A stretch of 64,000 nucleotides of DNA from Streptomyces xylophagus (GTDB taxonomy: Bacteria; Actinomycetota; Actinomycetes; Streptomycetales; Streptomycetaceae): the NCBI RefSeq assembly GCF_000716435.1, contig NZ_JNWO01000042.1:1-64000 (forward strand), written 5' to 3'. Made by a program: the position numbers and the translations under genes. Under the pieces are notes generated by a model that saw only the letters and a program-made list of their open reading frames with translations, did no database searches and was not told the origin of the DNA. This document shows, piece after piece, positions 42,875 through 51,926 of this stretch. Positions within the stretch are counted from its first letter, which is position 1; each line of letters starts with the position of its first letter.

Positions 42875-43983
42875 TCGACCGTCAATCCGTAGGCGTCGGC
42901 GATCAGTTCGTACGAGCGCAGGCGCAGGTCGCCGTTGTGGGCGTGGGACGTGAGCATCAACTCGTCGGCGCCGGTGCGCTTCTGGAGGTCGTCGAGGCCG
43001 TCGCGGACCTGGTCGGCGGTGCCGTGGATGACGTTGGCGTTCCAGGAGGTGATGAACTCCCGCTCCATGGGGCTGAATTCGTACGCCTCGGCCTCTTCGG
43101 GGGTGGGCACGAGGCCGGGGCGGCCGGTGCGCAGCCGGACCATGTTGAGGGCGGCGGCCAGCACCTGGCGGCGGGCTTCCTTCTCGTCGTCGGTGGCGAG
43201 GGCGGAGACACCGATCAGGGCGTACGGCGCGTCGAGCACCGCGCTCGGCCGGAAGGACTCGCGGTAGAGGTCGAGCGCCGGGATGGTGTTCTGCGCCGAG
43301 AAGTGGTGCGCGAAGGCGAAGGGCAGGCCGAGCATGCCGGCGAGGCGGGCGCTGAAGCCGGAGGAGCCGAGGAGCCAGATCGGCGGGCGGTGCGGGGACT
43401 GGACGCCGCCGGGCGAGGTCGACTGGATCGGTCCGGGGACCGCGTGGATACGGGCGTAGGGGTGGCCGTCCGGGAAGTCGTCGTCCAAGAAGCGGGTCAG
43501 CTCGGCCAGTTGCTCGGGGAAGTCGTCGGCGCCTTCGTTGAGGCGTTCGGTCCGGCGCAGGGCCGCCGCGGTGGCGCCGTCCGTGCCGGGGGCGCGGCCG
43601 AGGCCGAGGTCGACGCGGTTCGGGGCGAGTGCCTCCAGGGTGCCGAACTGCTCCGCGATGACGAGCGGCGCGTGGTTCGGGAGCATGACGCCGCCCGAGC
43701 CGAGGCGGATGCGGTCCGTGTGGGCGGCGAGGTGCGCCAGGATCACGGCGGGCGAGGAGGAGGCCACGCCCGGCATCGAGTGGTGCTCGGCGACCCAGTA
43801 GCGGTGGAAACCGCGCGACTCGGCGAGCTTGGCGATCTTCACGCTGGTGCCGAGCGCCTCCGTGGCGGTGCGGCCGGCGCCCACGGTCACCAGGTCCAGT
43901 ACGGAGAGGGGGACGGGGGCGGTGCCCAGTGCCGTACCCCTGATCTCGTCGGTCGTACCCCGGATCTCGTCGTCTGCCGCCAC
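42862..43983 (-). CDS. LLM-class flavin-dependent monooxygenase (luciferase-like)
   Basis: The 373-residue protein is a bacterial luciferase-family TIM barrel of the group that begins PLSVLDLVTVGAGRTATEAL. Other group marks are FHRYWVAEHHSMPGVASSSP, RIRLGSGGVMLPNHAPLVIAE and RVDLGLGRAPGTD. It would use FMNH2 and oxygen on an unknown substrate; many such genes are annotated only by family. The first 20 residues contain a small in-frame duplication (DEIRGT twice), a possible sign that the true start is the downstream region. It converges on and overlaps cdgA. Confidence 0.85.
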   Translation of the reverse strand: MAADDEIRGTTDEIRGTALGTAPVPLSVLDLVTVGAGRTATEALGTSVKIAKLAESRGFHRYWVAEHHSMPGVASSSPAVILAHLAAHTDRIRLGSGGVMLPNHAPLVIAEQFGTLEALAPNRVDLGLGRAPGTDGATAAALRRTERLNEGADDFPEQLAELTRFLDDDFPDGHPYARIHAVPGPIQSTSPGGVQSPHRPPIWLLGSSGFSARLAGMLGLPFAFAHHFSAQNTIPALDLYRESFRPSAVLDAPYALIGVSALATDDEKEARRQVLAAALNMVRLRTGRPGLVPTPEEAEAYEFSPMEREFITSWNANVIHGTADQVRDGLDDLQKRTGADELMLTSHAHNGDLRLRSYELIADAYGLTVDQEA

Positions 43984-44074
43984 GGTGGGTGCCTCCTGTT
44001 GTGAGCTGTGCGGTGTCCTTCCCGGCGTAACAGGAGGCTGTCTCCGCTTTATTCCCGGAACCGGGCCGGACGGC

Positions 44075-44809
44075 TCAGCCGACCTGCACGAGGGGCTCCT
44101 TCGTGAACAGCGCGCCCAGCTGCGGCGCGTTGACCTTGCGGTCCGCCAGTCGCAGGGCCTCCCAGACCGTGACCTGGTTGGCGGTGAGGACCGGCTTGCC
44201 CAGTTCCTTCTCCAGGTCCGTGAGGTGGGCGGCCGTGTGCAGGGCCGTGTCGGGGAGGAGGATCGCCTCGATGTCCGGGCCGTCCACCGACCGGGCCAGG
44301 GCGAGCACCTCGTCGTAGCCCCAGGTGCCGACCTCCGCCGCGGTGATGACGCCGGAGGCGCGCACCACGGCCGGTTCCACTCCCCCGGCGCGCAGGAAGT
44401 CCGCGAAGAGCGCCGCCACGTCGTCCGGATACGTCGCGCCTACGGCCACCCGGCGCACCCCCAGCTCCTTCGCCGCGTACACGAAGGCGAAGGACGTCGA
44501 CGACGCCGGCAGGCCCGCCGCCCGGGCCAGGGCGCGGACCTGGTCGTGGGCGCCCTCCCAGCCGTGGACGAAGCTGCCGCTGGTGCACGCCCAGACGACG
44601 GCCTCGGCGCCGGACAGGCGGAGCTGTTCGACGCCTGCCGTGAGCCGCTCGGGGGAGCCCATCTCCAGGAGCGCGTCGACGCGGTGCGCGTCCTCGCCGA
44701 TGTCCGTGTGGACGAGGTCGAGGCGGACGTCGCTGCCGAGGAGCTGTTCGATGCGCGGGTAGTCGTCCTCGGCGGAGTGGCCCGGGTAGAGGAATCCGAG
44801 TGCGGTCAT
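44075..44809 (-). CDS. Asp/Glu racemase-superfamily protein (maleate isomerase/EutA-like)
   Basis: The 244-residue product has the maleate cis-trans isomerase/arylmalonate decarboxylase layout. An N-terminal loop is followed by EAVVWACTSGSFVHGWEG (first catalytic Cys) and IEAILLPDTALHTAAHL, where the second Cys usually seen is replaced by Asp-Thr. The loss of that Cys suggests a decarboxylase- or EutA-like mechanism, or another substrate. ATG 44809 overlaps the stop of the paralogue upstream (ATGA), so both are coupled. The pair sits beside a hydroxyacid dehydrogenase, amidase and transporter in a catabolic cluster. Confidence 0.7.
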   Translation of the reverse strand: MTALGFLYPGHSAEDDYPRIEQLLGSDVRLDLVHTDIGEDAHRVDALLEMGSPERLTAGVEQLRLSGAEAVVWACTSGSFVHGWEGAHDQVRALARAAGLPASSTSFAFVYAAKELGVRRVAVGATYPDDVAALFADFLRAGGVEPAVVRASGVITAAEVGTWGYDEVLALARSVDGPDIEAILLPDTALHTAAHLTDLEKELGKPVLTANQVTVWEALRLADRKVNAPQLGALFTKEPLVQVG

Positions 44810-45591
44810 GACCAGCCTTCCTGGTGTTCTTCCGGCAGTACCGGCCCTTGGCGGCGCGCGGATTCGTCCAGCAGCGCCTGATAGGGGCCCACGGCACGCG
44901 TACCCAGTCGGCGGAGAGCTGCCCACATCGTGACCTGGTTGGCCGATATCACCGGTATGCGCAGTTCTGCCTCCAGCTGGGGGATCACGTCGTACGTCGG
45001 AAGGTTGGTGCAGCTGATGAAGAGCGCGTCGGCCGCGCCGCGGGCGGCCTGGCGGGCCATGTCGACGACGTCCCGGTACGGCACCTTCCAGATGTGCCGG
45101 GTCAGGCCCATGAAGGCGCGGCCGGTGACCTCGACGCCGGCCTCGGCGAGGTAGTCCTCCAGGGACTGGGTGACGGACACCGTGTACGGCGTGACCAGGG
45201 CGATCCGGCGGGCGCCCAGCTCGGTGAGGGCGGCGAGGAGGGCGCCCGAGGTGGTCAGGGACGGGACCTCGCCGGCCCGGGTCATCGCCTCGCACATCGC
45301 GCGCTCCCCGGCGATCCCGCCGACGAAGCTCCCGGAGGTGCAGGCGTACGCGACGACCTCGGGGGCGATCGCGTTCAGCGTGCGGACCGCGTCGTGCAGG
45401 GTCTCGTGCTCGCTGACCAGGCGGGCCAGGTCGAGGCTCACCTCGACGGGCACGAACGGCGTCCGCGTGAGGTGCAGCGAGATGTCGTCCGGGACCCAGC
45501 GCCACAGCTCGCGGTCCAGCGCGAAGTCGAAGGGGGCGACGACACCGACACCGCGCTGCGGGCGGGGTCCGCCCAGGAAGGAAACATGCAT
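44806..45591 (-). CDS. Maleate cis-trans isomerase/EutA-family protein
   Basis: This 261-residue paralogue of the next gene has both catalytic Cys regions: EVVAYACTSGSFVGGIAG and ADALFISCTNLPTYDVIP. That fits maleate isomerase and hydantoin/Asp racemase-type proton transfer. ATG 45591 has GGTGAGG 10 nt upstream. EutA proteins of ectoine-degrading clusters belong to this family, so a link with the EhuABCD-like transporter nearby is possible. It diverges from the 2-hydroxyacid dehydrogenase at 45739. Confidence 0.75.
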   Translation of the reverse strand: MHVSFLGGPRPQRGVGVVAPFDFALDRELWRWVPDDISLHLTRTPFVPVEVSLDLARLVSEHETLHDAVRTLNAIAPEVVAYACTSGSFVGGIAGERAMCEAMTRAGEVPSLTTSGALLAALTELGARRIALVTPYTVSVTQSLEDYLAEAGVEVTGRAFMGLTRHIWKVPYRDVVDMARQAARGAADALFISCTNLPTYDVIPQLEAELRIPVISANQVTMWAALRRLGTRAVGPYQALLDESARRQGPVLPEEHQEGWS

Positions 45592-45738
45592 GGCTGCACC
45601 GGCCTCACCAAGAGAAACGGGGTGACAACGGTCCGTGCGGGCGTCCGTGTTGACGAAGGTAGGTTCGAGTGCGAGCGTGGTCAATCCGCGCATGTCAGAC
45701 GGCCGCACCCGGTTGTTTCCCGCGAGAAACGGCTCCGC

Positions 45739-46701
45739 ATGACCGCAACTCCCGCCGCCCTGCCCACCGTTCTCGTCCTGGACGCCGACCCGCTCCCCCG
45801 CCTCGGGAAGCTCACCGGGCGGGTACGGATCGCCCACGCCGACGAGTCGACGCTCGCGGATCAACTGCCCTCCGCCGACGTCCTGTTGGTGTGGGACTTC
45901 ACCTCGCACGCGGTACGCGCCGCCTGGCCCGGTGAGGGCCCGCGCCCCCGCTGGGTACACACCGCCAGCGCGGGCGTGGACCACCTGATGTGCCCCGAAC
46001 TCGCCGACTCCGACACGGTGGTGACGAACGCGCGCGGCGTCTTCGACCAGCCGATCGCCGAGTACGTCGCCGCCCTCGTCCTCGCGATGGCCAAGGATCT
46101 GCCGAGGACGCTGGACCTCCAGCGGGAGCGGACCTGGCGGCACCGCGAGGCACAGCGGGTGGCCGGAACCCGCGCGTGCGTGGTCGGCTCCGGACCGATA
46201 GGGCGGGCAATCGTCCGTACCCTCAAGGCACTTGGCGTGACGACCGCGCTCGTCGGCCGCACCCCGCGCACCGGCATCCACGGCCCCGGCGAACTCGACC
46301 GGCTGATGGCCCGCGCCGACTGGGTGATCTCGGCGGCACCGCTCACCGACGACACGCGCGGCATGTTCGACGCCCGCCGCTTCGGCTGCATGCAGCCTTC
46401 GGCACGCTTCATCAACGTGGGCCGGGGCCAACTCGTCGTGGAGAACGCGCTCGCGGAGGCCCTCACCAAGCACTGGATCGCGGGCGCCGCCCTGGACGTC
46501 TTCGAGGCCGAACCCCTCACCCCCGACAGCCCGTTGTGGCACGTACCGGGGCTGATCGTCTCCCCGCACATGAGCGGCGACACGGTCGGCTGGCGGGACG
46601 AACTCGGCGCGCAGTTCGTGGCGGCGTACGAGAGATGGGAGGCGGGCAAGCCGCTGCCGAACGTGGTCGACAAGAAGCGCGGGTACGTACCAGGGCACTG
46701 A
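45739..46701 (+). CDS. D-2-hydroxyacid dehydrogenase
   Basis: The 320-residue protein has the NAD-binding Rossmann motif in CVVGSGPIGRAIVRTLKALG. It also has INVGRGQLVVENALAEAL and the catalytic Arg, Glu and His segments (TNARGVFDQPIAEYVAA; ALDVFEAEPL; VSPHMSG). It would interconvert a 2-hydroxy and a 2-oxo acid with NAD(P)H. ATG 45739 is chosen although a longer frame exists. Followed 22 bp later by the amidase, it opens a catabolic operon divergent from the isomerase pair. Confidence 0.85.
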   Translation: MTATPAALPTVLVLDADPLPRLGKLTGRVRIAHADESTLADQLPSADVLLVWDFTSHAVRAAWPGEGPRPRWVHTASAGVDHLMCPELADSDTVVTNARGVFDQPIAEYVAALVLAMAKDLPRTLDLQRERTWRHREAQRVAGTRACVVGSGPIGRAIVRTLKALGVTTALVGRTPRTGIHGPGELDRLMARADWVISAAPLTDDTRGMFDARRFGCMQPSARFINVGRGQLVVENALAEALTKHWIAGAALDVFEAEPLTPDSPLWHVPGLIVSPHMSGDTVGWRDELGAQFVAAYERWEAGKPLPNVVDKKRGYVPGH

Positions 46702-46723
46702 ACTCCCCACTCTGGAGGGCCGG

Positions 46724-48112
46724 ATGACGACCGAACTCACCGAGCTGACCGCCGTGGAACTCCTCGACGGCTACCGCAGAAGGGAGTTCGGTCCCGTGGA
46801 GGCGACCCGCGCGACCCTGGAACGGGCGGAGGAGATCCAGCCCGCCGTGAACGCGTTCGTACGGCTCGACGCGGAGGGTGCGTTGGCGAGGGCGGCCGAG
46901 TCGGCGGAGCGCTGGCGACGCGGGGAGCCGGCCGGGCTGCTGGACGGGGTACCGGTCACCGTCAAGGACATCCTGCTCCAGCGCGGCACCCCCACCCTGC
47001 GCGGCTCCAGGACTATTGCCGAGCAGGGCAGTTGGGACGAGGACGCGCCCTCCGTCGCCCGGCTGCGCGAGCACGGCGCGGTGTTCCTCGGCAAGACGAC
47101 GACCCCGGAGTTCGGTTGGAAGGGTGTCACGGACTCCCCGCTGTCCGGCATCACCCGCAACCCGCACGACCCGGCGCGCACGGCGGGTGGTTCAAGTGGC
47201 GGCAGCGCGGCGGCCATTGCCCTGGGCGCGGGCCCGTTGTCGCTCGGCACGGACGGCGGCGGCAGCGTCCGAATCCCCGCGTCCTTCTGCGGGATCTTCG
47301 GACTGAAGCCGACGTACGGCAGGGTCCCCGTGTATCCCGCGAGCGCGTTCGGCACGCTGTCGCACGTCGGCCCGATGACCCGGGACGCGGCGGACGCGGC
47401 GCTGATGCTGGACGTGATCGGCGTACCGGACGCCCGCGACTGGTCAGGCCTCGACCGCCCGCCCATCTCGTTCACGGAGGGGCTCACGAAAGGCGTGCGG
47501 GGTCTGCGGATCGCGTACTCCCTCTCCCTCGGCGGGCAGGTCGCGGTGCGTCCGGCGGTCGCGGCGGCAGTACGGCGGGGTGTGGAGCGGCTGGCCGCAC
47601 TCGGCGCGTACGTCGAGGAGACTGACCCCGACTTCACGGACCCGGTGGACGCCTTTCACACCCTGTGGTTCAGCGGGGCGGCCCGGGTGACCCAGAAACT
47701 GGCGCCGCAGCAAAGGGAGTTGCTCGATCCCGGGCTGCGGGAGATCTGCGCGACGGGGGCGGGTTTCTCGGCCCTGGACTACTTGGCGGCGGTGGACGTC
47801 CGCATGGAACTCGGCCGTCGTATGGGCCTGTTCCACGAGCGCTACGACCTCCTGGTCACGCCGACCCTCCCGATCACCGCGTTCGAGGCGGGAGTTGAGG
47901 TGCCCAAAGGCGCCGGGCACCGCCGCTGGACCGGCTGGACCCCGTTCACGTACCCCTTCAACCTGACCCAGCAGCCCGCCGCCACCGTCCCGGTGGGGAG
48001 CGACGGGGACGGGCTGCCGATCGGGATGCAGATCGTGGGGGCGCGCTATCGGGACGACCTGGTGCTGCGGGCGGCGCACGCGCTGGACGAGGCCGTCCCG
48101 CCGACGGCCTAG
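46724..48112 (+). CDS. Amidase-signature enzyme
   Basis: The 462-residue protein is a full-length amidase-signature hydrolase. K in PVTVKDILLQRG (about residue 82), the Ser-rich GGSSGGSAAAIALG (about 158-171), and GTDGGGSVRIPASFCGIFGLKPT give the Ser-cisSer-Lys triad. It hydrolyses an amide to acid and ammonia. The first ATG at 46724 follows GGAGG by 8 nt. It is co-directional with the hydroxyacid dehydrogenase and ends convergently against the DUF3830 gene. Confidence 0.9.
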   Translation: MTTELTELTAVELLDGYRRREFGPVEATRATLERAEEIQPAVNAFVRLDAEGALARAAESAERWRRGEPAGLLDGVPVTVKDILLQRGTPTLRGSRTIAEQGSWDEDAPSVARLREHGAVFLGKTTTPEFGWKGVTDSPLSGITRNPHDPARTAGGSSGGSAAAIALGAGPLSLGTDGGGSVRIPASFCGIFGLKPTYGRVPVYPASAFGTLSHVGPMTRDAADAALMLDVIGVPDARDWSGLDRPPISFTEGLTKGVRGLRIAYSLSLGGQVAVRPAVAAAVRRGVERLAALGAYVEETDPDFTDPVDAFHTLWFSGAARVTQKLAPQQRELLDPGLREICATGAGFSALDYLAAVDVRMELGRRMGLFHERYDLLVTPTLPITAFEAGVEVPKGAGHRRWTGWTPFTYPFNLTQQPAATVPVGSDGDGLPIGMQIVGARYRDDLVLRAAHALDEAVPPTA

Positions 48113-48603
48113 ACCCGCCGGAAGCTGAGCGTCTCCCCCGCCGCCCCCGACCGCCACAGGTCGTTGCACGCCTCCGCCATCTCCGCCAGCCCCTCGACCA
48201 CCTCGCCCCAGACGATCCCCGGCACCCAGCCCACATCGCCGTTGAGCAGCAGGTTGTTGCGTTCGTAGAACAGGGCCAGGTCGACGACCGTCGTGCCGGG
48301 GCCGACCTCGCGGTCGTAGCCGTAGGCCTTCGTGCCGAGTTCGGTGCCGGCGAAGGCGAAATAGCAGAGGTCGCCCGGTATGGGAGTGACCGTGGGGTTC
48401 TCCAGCAGGGGTTCCGTTTCCGCGAAGGGCGGGAAAAGGGCGTAGATCTCGTTGCGGGCGTACTTGGCGTGGTAGACGTCGCCGGCGAGCGGGAGTGCGT
48501 TCCAGATGGCCGCGCAGGTCAGGGGCGCGCGGTCTACCAGCAGTTTTGCCCGGCAGTGGACGTTCCGCTTTGCGAGTGAGACCTCGATGAAGTGATCCGT
48601 CAT
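48109..48603 (-). CDS. DUF3830 (cyclophilin-like) protein
   Basis: ATG 48603 gives 164 residues, the usual length for DUF3830. The conserved parts are FIEVSLAKRNVHCRAKLLVD, PLTCAAIWNALPL, VYHAKYARNEIYALFPPF and GDLCYFAFAG. The fold is cyclophilin-like; the role is unknown, but members cluster with amidases and hydroxyacid enzymes in catabolic loci. It diverges from ehuB, with 47 bp between the starts, and its stop overlaps the amidase end. Confidence 0.8.
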   Translation of the reverse strand: MTDHFIEVSLAKRNVHCRAKLLVDRAPLTCAAIWNALPLAGDVYHAKYARNEIYALFPPFAETEPLLENPTVTPIPGDLCYFAFAGTELGTKAYGYDREVGPGTTVVDLALFYERNNLLLNGDVGWVPGIVWGEVVEGLAEMAEACNDLWRSGAAGETLSFRRV

Positions 48604-48650
48604 GCCTTCCAGGGTGCATAACCCGGATGCGGTCGGGTAGCTGCGCGCCC

Positions 48651-49568
48651 ATGGCTCCACCACATGGGAACGACAGACACACATCCGGTCACACGCCGGG
48701 TCACACCCGTCGGGCAGTGCTCGCCGGGGTGGCGGCGGCCGGTGCGCTGGGCGCGGCCGGCTGCAGCCGTGTGGCCACCGTGTCGACCACGAGCGGCGGT
48801 GATCTCCTCGGCCGGCTGAAGGCGCAGGGCGTCGTACGGCTGGGAATAGCGGGTGAGATCCCGTTCGGATACATCGACAAGGACGGTCAACTGACCGGTG
48901 AGGCACCGGAGTTGGCGAAGGCGGTCTTCAAGCGGCTCGGCGTCGACAAGGTGCAGCCCGTGCCCACCGAGTTCGGCTCGCTCATCCCGGGGCTGAACTC
49001 GCAGCAGTTCGACGTCGTGGCCGCCGGGATGTACGTGACCCCGGAACGCTGTGAGCAGGTCGTCTTCGCCGATCCGGACTACCAGGTGCTCGACGCGTTC
49101 GTCGTCCGCAAGGGCAATCCGAAGGGGCTGCACGACTACAAGGACGTCGTCACGAAGAAGGCGAAGTTCGCCACCGGCACCGGGTACGCGCAGATCCAGC
49201 ACGCCGTCGACGCCGGGTACAAGCAGGGCGACATCCTGATCGTGCCGGACCAGGTCGCCGGGCTGAACGCCGTGGAAGCAGGGCGAGTTGACGTCTTTGC
49301 CGGCACGGCGCTCACCACCCGCGCCGTCGTGCAGAAGTCGGCGAAGGCGGAGTCGACCCGGCCCTTCGCGCCGCTCGTCGACGGGAAACCGCGGATCGAC
49401 GGGGGCGCGTTCGCGTTCCGGCCGACCGAGACGAAGCTGCGCGACGCCTTCAACGTCGAGCTGCAACGGCTCAAGAAGAGCGGGGAGTTGTTCCGCATCC
49501 TGCGGCCCTTCGGGTTCACCAGGGCCGAGATGACGGACCTCACCGCGAAGGAGCTCTGCGGCGGATGA
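48651..49568 (+). CDS. ehuB: Ectoine/amino-acid ABC transporter solute-binding lipoprotein
   Basis: A twin-arginine-type signal (TRRAVLAGVAAAGALG) ends in the lipobox GAAGC near residue 37 from ATG 48651. Mature SBP_bac_3 features follow: GVVRLGIAGEIPFGYIDKDG, LTGEAPELAKAVFKRLG, and FDVVAAGMYVTPERCEQV. This is the pattern of EhuB, the ectoine/hydroxyectoine binding protein, although polar amino acids or related imidic compounds are possible. It heads the four-gene transport operon; each gene overlaps the next by a few bases. Confidence 0.8.
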   Translation: MAPPHGNDRHTSGHTPGHTRRAVLAGVAAAGALGAAGCSRVATVSTTSGGDLLGRLKAQGVVRLGIAGEIPFGYIDKDGQLTGEAPELAKAVFKRLGVDKVQPVPTEFGSLIPGLNSQQFDVVAAGMYVTPERCEQVVFADPDYQVLDAFVVRKGNPKGLHDYKDVVTKKAKFATGTGYAQIQHAVDAGYKQGDILIVPDQVAGLNAVEAGRVDVFAGTALTTRAVVQKSAKAESTRPFAPLVDGKPRIDGGAFAFRPTETKLRDAFNVELQRLKKSGELFRILRPFGFTRAEMTDLTAKELCGG

Positions 49569-50272
49569 CCTCAGGACTCTGGGAACTCGTCATCGAGGGG
49601 ATCTGGACCACCGTCCAACTCCTCGCCCTCAGCGCACTGTTGGCGACCGCCGTGTCGTTCGTCGTCGGCATCGCCCGTACCCATCGGCTGTGGATCGTCC
49701 GCTTCCTCGCGGGTTTCTACACCGAGGTGTTTCGCGGCACCTCCGCCCTCGTCATGATCTTCTGGGTGTTCTTCGTGCTGCCGGTCGCCTTCGGCTGGCA
49801 GCTGGTCCCGCTGTGGGCGGGCACGCTCGCGCTCGGCCTGACCTACGGGGCGTACGGCTCGGAGATCGTGCGCGGGGCGCTGAGCGCGGTCGACCCGGCG
49901 CAGCAGGAGAGTGGTGTCGCGCTGAGCTTCACGCCCTGGCAGCGGATGCGACTGATCCTGCTGCCGCAGGCGGTGCCGGAGATGATCCCGTCCTTCTGCA
50001 ACCTGCTGGTCGAACTGCTCAAGGGCACCGCCCTGGTGTCGGTCATGGGCATGGGTGATCTGACCTTCAGCGCCAACCTGGTGCGGCTCGCGCTGCAGCA
50101 GAGCGCGGAGATCTACACGTACGTCCTGCTGATCTACTTCGTGATCGCCTTCACCCTCACCCGGCTGATGCGCGGACTGGAGAAGAAGCTGAAGGCCGGG
50201 ATCGGCAAGGGGCCCGCGAGCACCGAGTCCCAGCGGGTCCGGGCCGTGGGTGTCGGAGGTGGGGTCTCGTGA
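49565..50272 (+). CDS. ehuC: ABC transporter permease (EhuC type)
   Basis: The 235-residue protein overlaps ehuB by 4 bp (ATGA). It is a His/Glu/Gln-type permease with about five membrane helices. It has the conserved EVFRGTSALVMIFWVFFVLP and the cytoplasmic EAA-like loop SAVDPAQQESGVALSFTPWQ that contacts the ATPase. It forms the inner-membrane channel with EhuD. Confidence 0.85.
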   Translation: MTSGLWELVIEGIWTTVQLLALSALLATAVSFVVGIARTHRLWIVRFLAGFYTEVFRGTSALVMIFWVFFVLPVAFGWQLVPLWAGTLALGLTYGAYGSEIVRGALSAVDPAQQESGVALSFTPWQRMRLILLPQAVPEMIPSFCNLLVELLKGTALVSVMGMGDLTFSANLVRLALQQSAEIYTYVLLIYFVIAFTLTRLMRGLEKKLKAGIGKGPASTESQRVRAVGVGGGVS

Positions 50273-50919
50273 CCTGGGACTGGAACGCCGTGAGCGACTT
50301 CATGCCGTACTTCTGGGACGGCCTGGTGGTCAGTCTTCAGGCGCTGCTCTTCGGGTCGCTGATCTCGTTCGGGCTGGGGCTGGTGTGGGCGCTGCTGATG
50401 CGGACCCCATCTCGCTGGGTGCGCTGGCCGGTGGGGGTGGTCACCGAGTTCGTACGGGACACCCCGCTGCTGGTGCAGCTGTTCTTCCTCTTCTATGTGC
50501 TGCCGGAGTGGGGGCTGACCTTCTCCGCCCTGACCACCGGTGTCTTCGCGATCGGGCTGCACTACTCGACGTACACGATGCAGGTCTACCGCGCGGGTAT
50601 CGAGGCGGTGCCCGTCGGCCAGTGGGAGGCGGCGACCGCGCTGAACCTGCCGGTGCGCCGGACCTGGACCGCGGTGATCCTGCCGCAGGCGATCCGCCGG
50701 GTGGTCCCGGCGCTGGGCAACTACGTGATCGCGATGCTCAAGGACACCCCGATCCTGATGGCGATCACCGTGCTGGAGCTGCTGGGGCAGGCCCGGCTCT
50801 TCTCGCAGCAGCACTTCCAGTTCACCGAGCCCATCACCGTGATCGGGGTGGCCTTCATCGTCATCTCCTACCCCGCCTCCCTGCTGATCCGAGCCCTGGA
50901 GCGACGCCTTGTCCGCTGA
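50269..50919 (+). CDS. ehuD: ABC transporter permease (EhuD type)
   Basis: Overlapping ehuC by 4 bp (GTGA), this 216-residue permease has the same fold: FVRDTPLLVQLFFLFYVLPE and AGIEAVPVGQWEAATALNLP as the EAA loop. It is the second half of the channel heterodimer. Length and spacing are as expected. Confidence 0.85.
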   Translation: MTWDWNAVSDFMPYFWDGLVVSLQALLFGSLISFGLGLVWALLMRTPSRWVRWPVGVVTEFVRDTPLLVQLFFLFYVLPEWGLTFSALTTGVFAIGLHYSTYTMQVYRAGIEAVPVGQWEAATALNLPVRRTWTAVILPQAIRRVVPALGNYVIAMLKDTPILMAITVLELLGQARLFSQQHFQFTEPITVIGVAFIVISYPASLLIRALERRLVR

Positions 50920-51706
50920 CACGCCCCTGACGAAGGACCTCGACGCCCACGCCAACCCGCCGGTGGACGGCAGCGAGCTGATCCGCCTGGACCACGTCAC
51001 CAAGCGCTTCGGGTCCAACACCGTGCTCGACGACCTCGACTTCTCCGTGGAGTCCGGCAAGCACGTCACCCTGATCGGGCCCTCCGGGTCGGGCAAGACC
51101 ACGATCCTGCGGCTGCTGATGACCCTGACCGAGCCGGACGAGGGGACGATCACCGTCGACGGGGAGCGGCTGTACCCCGCGCCGGAGAAGCAGGTCCGGG
51201 AGATCCGCAAGAAGATCGGGATGGTGTTCCAGCAGTTCAACCTGTTCCCGAACATGACCGTGCTGCGCAACATCACCGAGGCACCGGTCACCGTCCTGGG
51301 CATGCCCAGGGACGAAGCGGAGGCGCGCGCCCTGGAGTTGCTCGGCCTGGTCGGCCTCGCCGACAAGGCCGGCGCCCGCCCGACCCAGCTCTCCGGCGGC
51401 CAGCAGCAGCGCGTCGCGATCGCGCGGGCGCTGGCGATGCGGCCGCGGGTGCTGCTCCTGGACGAGGTGACGTCCGCGCTGGACCCGGAGCTGGTCGCGG
51501 GCGTGCTCGACGTGCTCCGGGACATCGCCCGCACCACCGACATCACCATGCTCTGTGTGACCCACGAGATGAATTTCGCCCGGGACATTTCCGACCAGGT
51601 TCTGATGTTCGACTCCGGAAAGGTCATCGAATCGGGCCCGCCGGAGCGGATCTTCGGCGATCCGGAACATCAGCGCACCCGGGAATTTCTCGGCGCGATT
51701 CTTTGA
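50909..51706 (+). CDS. ehuA: ABC transporter ATP-binding protein (EhuA type)
   Basis: This 265-residue ATPase overlaps ehuD by 11 bp. It has Walker A GPSGSGKTT, the Q loop near VFQQFNLFPNM, the signature LSGGQQQRVAIARAL, Walker B VLLLDEVTSALDPE and switch His in CVTHEMNFA. It powers import by the EhuCD channel of the ligand delivered by EhuB. Confidence 0.9.
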   Translation: MSADTPLTKDLDAHANPPVDGSELIRLDHVTKRFGSNTVLDDLDFSVESGKHVTLIGPSGSGKTTILRLLMTLTEPDEGTITVDGERLYPAPEKQVREIRKKIGMVFQQFNLFPNMTVLRNITEAPVTVLGMPRDEAEARALELLGLVGLADKAGARPTQLSGGQQQRVAIARALAMRPRVLLLDEVTSALDPELVAGVLDVLRDIARTTDITMLCVTHEMNFARDISDQVLMFDSGKVIESGPPERIFGDPEHQRTREFLGAIL

Positions 51707-51749
51707 CAATTATTCAACTACGGCAAGTGAACGATCGAACACCCAAGGT

Positions 51750-51783
51750 CCACGTCACGTGGCATTCCTATGGCATATGCCAT
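51750..51783. promoter_or_regulatory. Two palindromes, candidate IclR-type operators
   Basis: CCACGTCACGTGG (51750-51762) and ATGGCATATGCCAT (51770-51783) are both perfect palindromes in the gap between the transporter operon and the IclR-type regulator gene. They are plausible sites for autoregulation of the regulator. Confidence 0.4.
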
Positions 51784-51926
51784 TAGGCCCGCGCCGCAGC
51801 TGGGAGGGCATCAAGGGGGCCACAATCTCGCCAACAGCCGCTCCACATCGGCCGTTTGCCGGTTATCGTGGAGAGGATTCGCTGTCCGGTATCACGGCCC
51901 AAAAAGCGAGCGCAGGGAGAAACACC

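Noticed and set aside
42307..44004. 565-residue plus-strand frame
   Set aside because: It spans the end of cdgA and the antisense of the flavin monooxygenase and is Gly/Ala/Arg-rich; a shadow.
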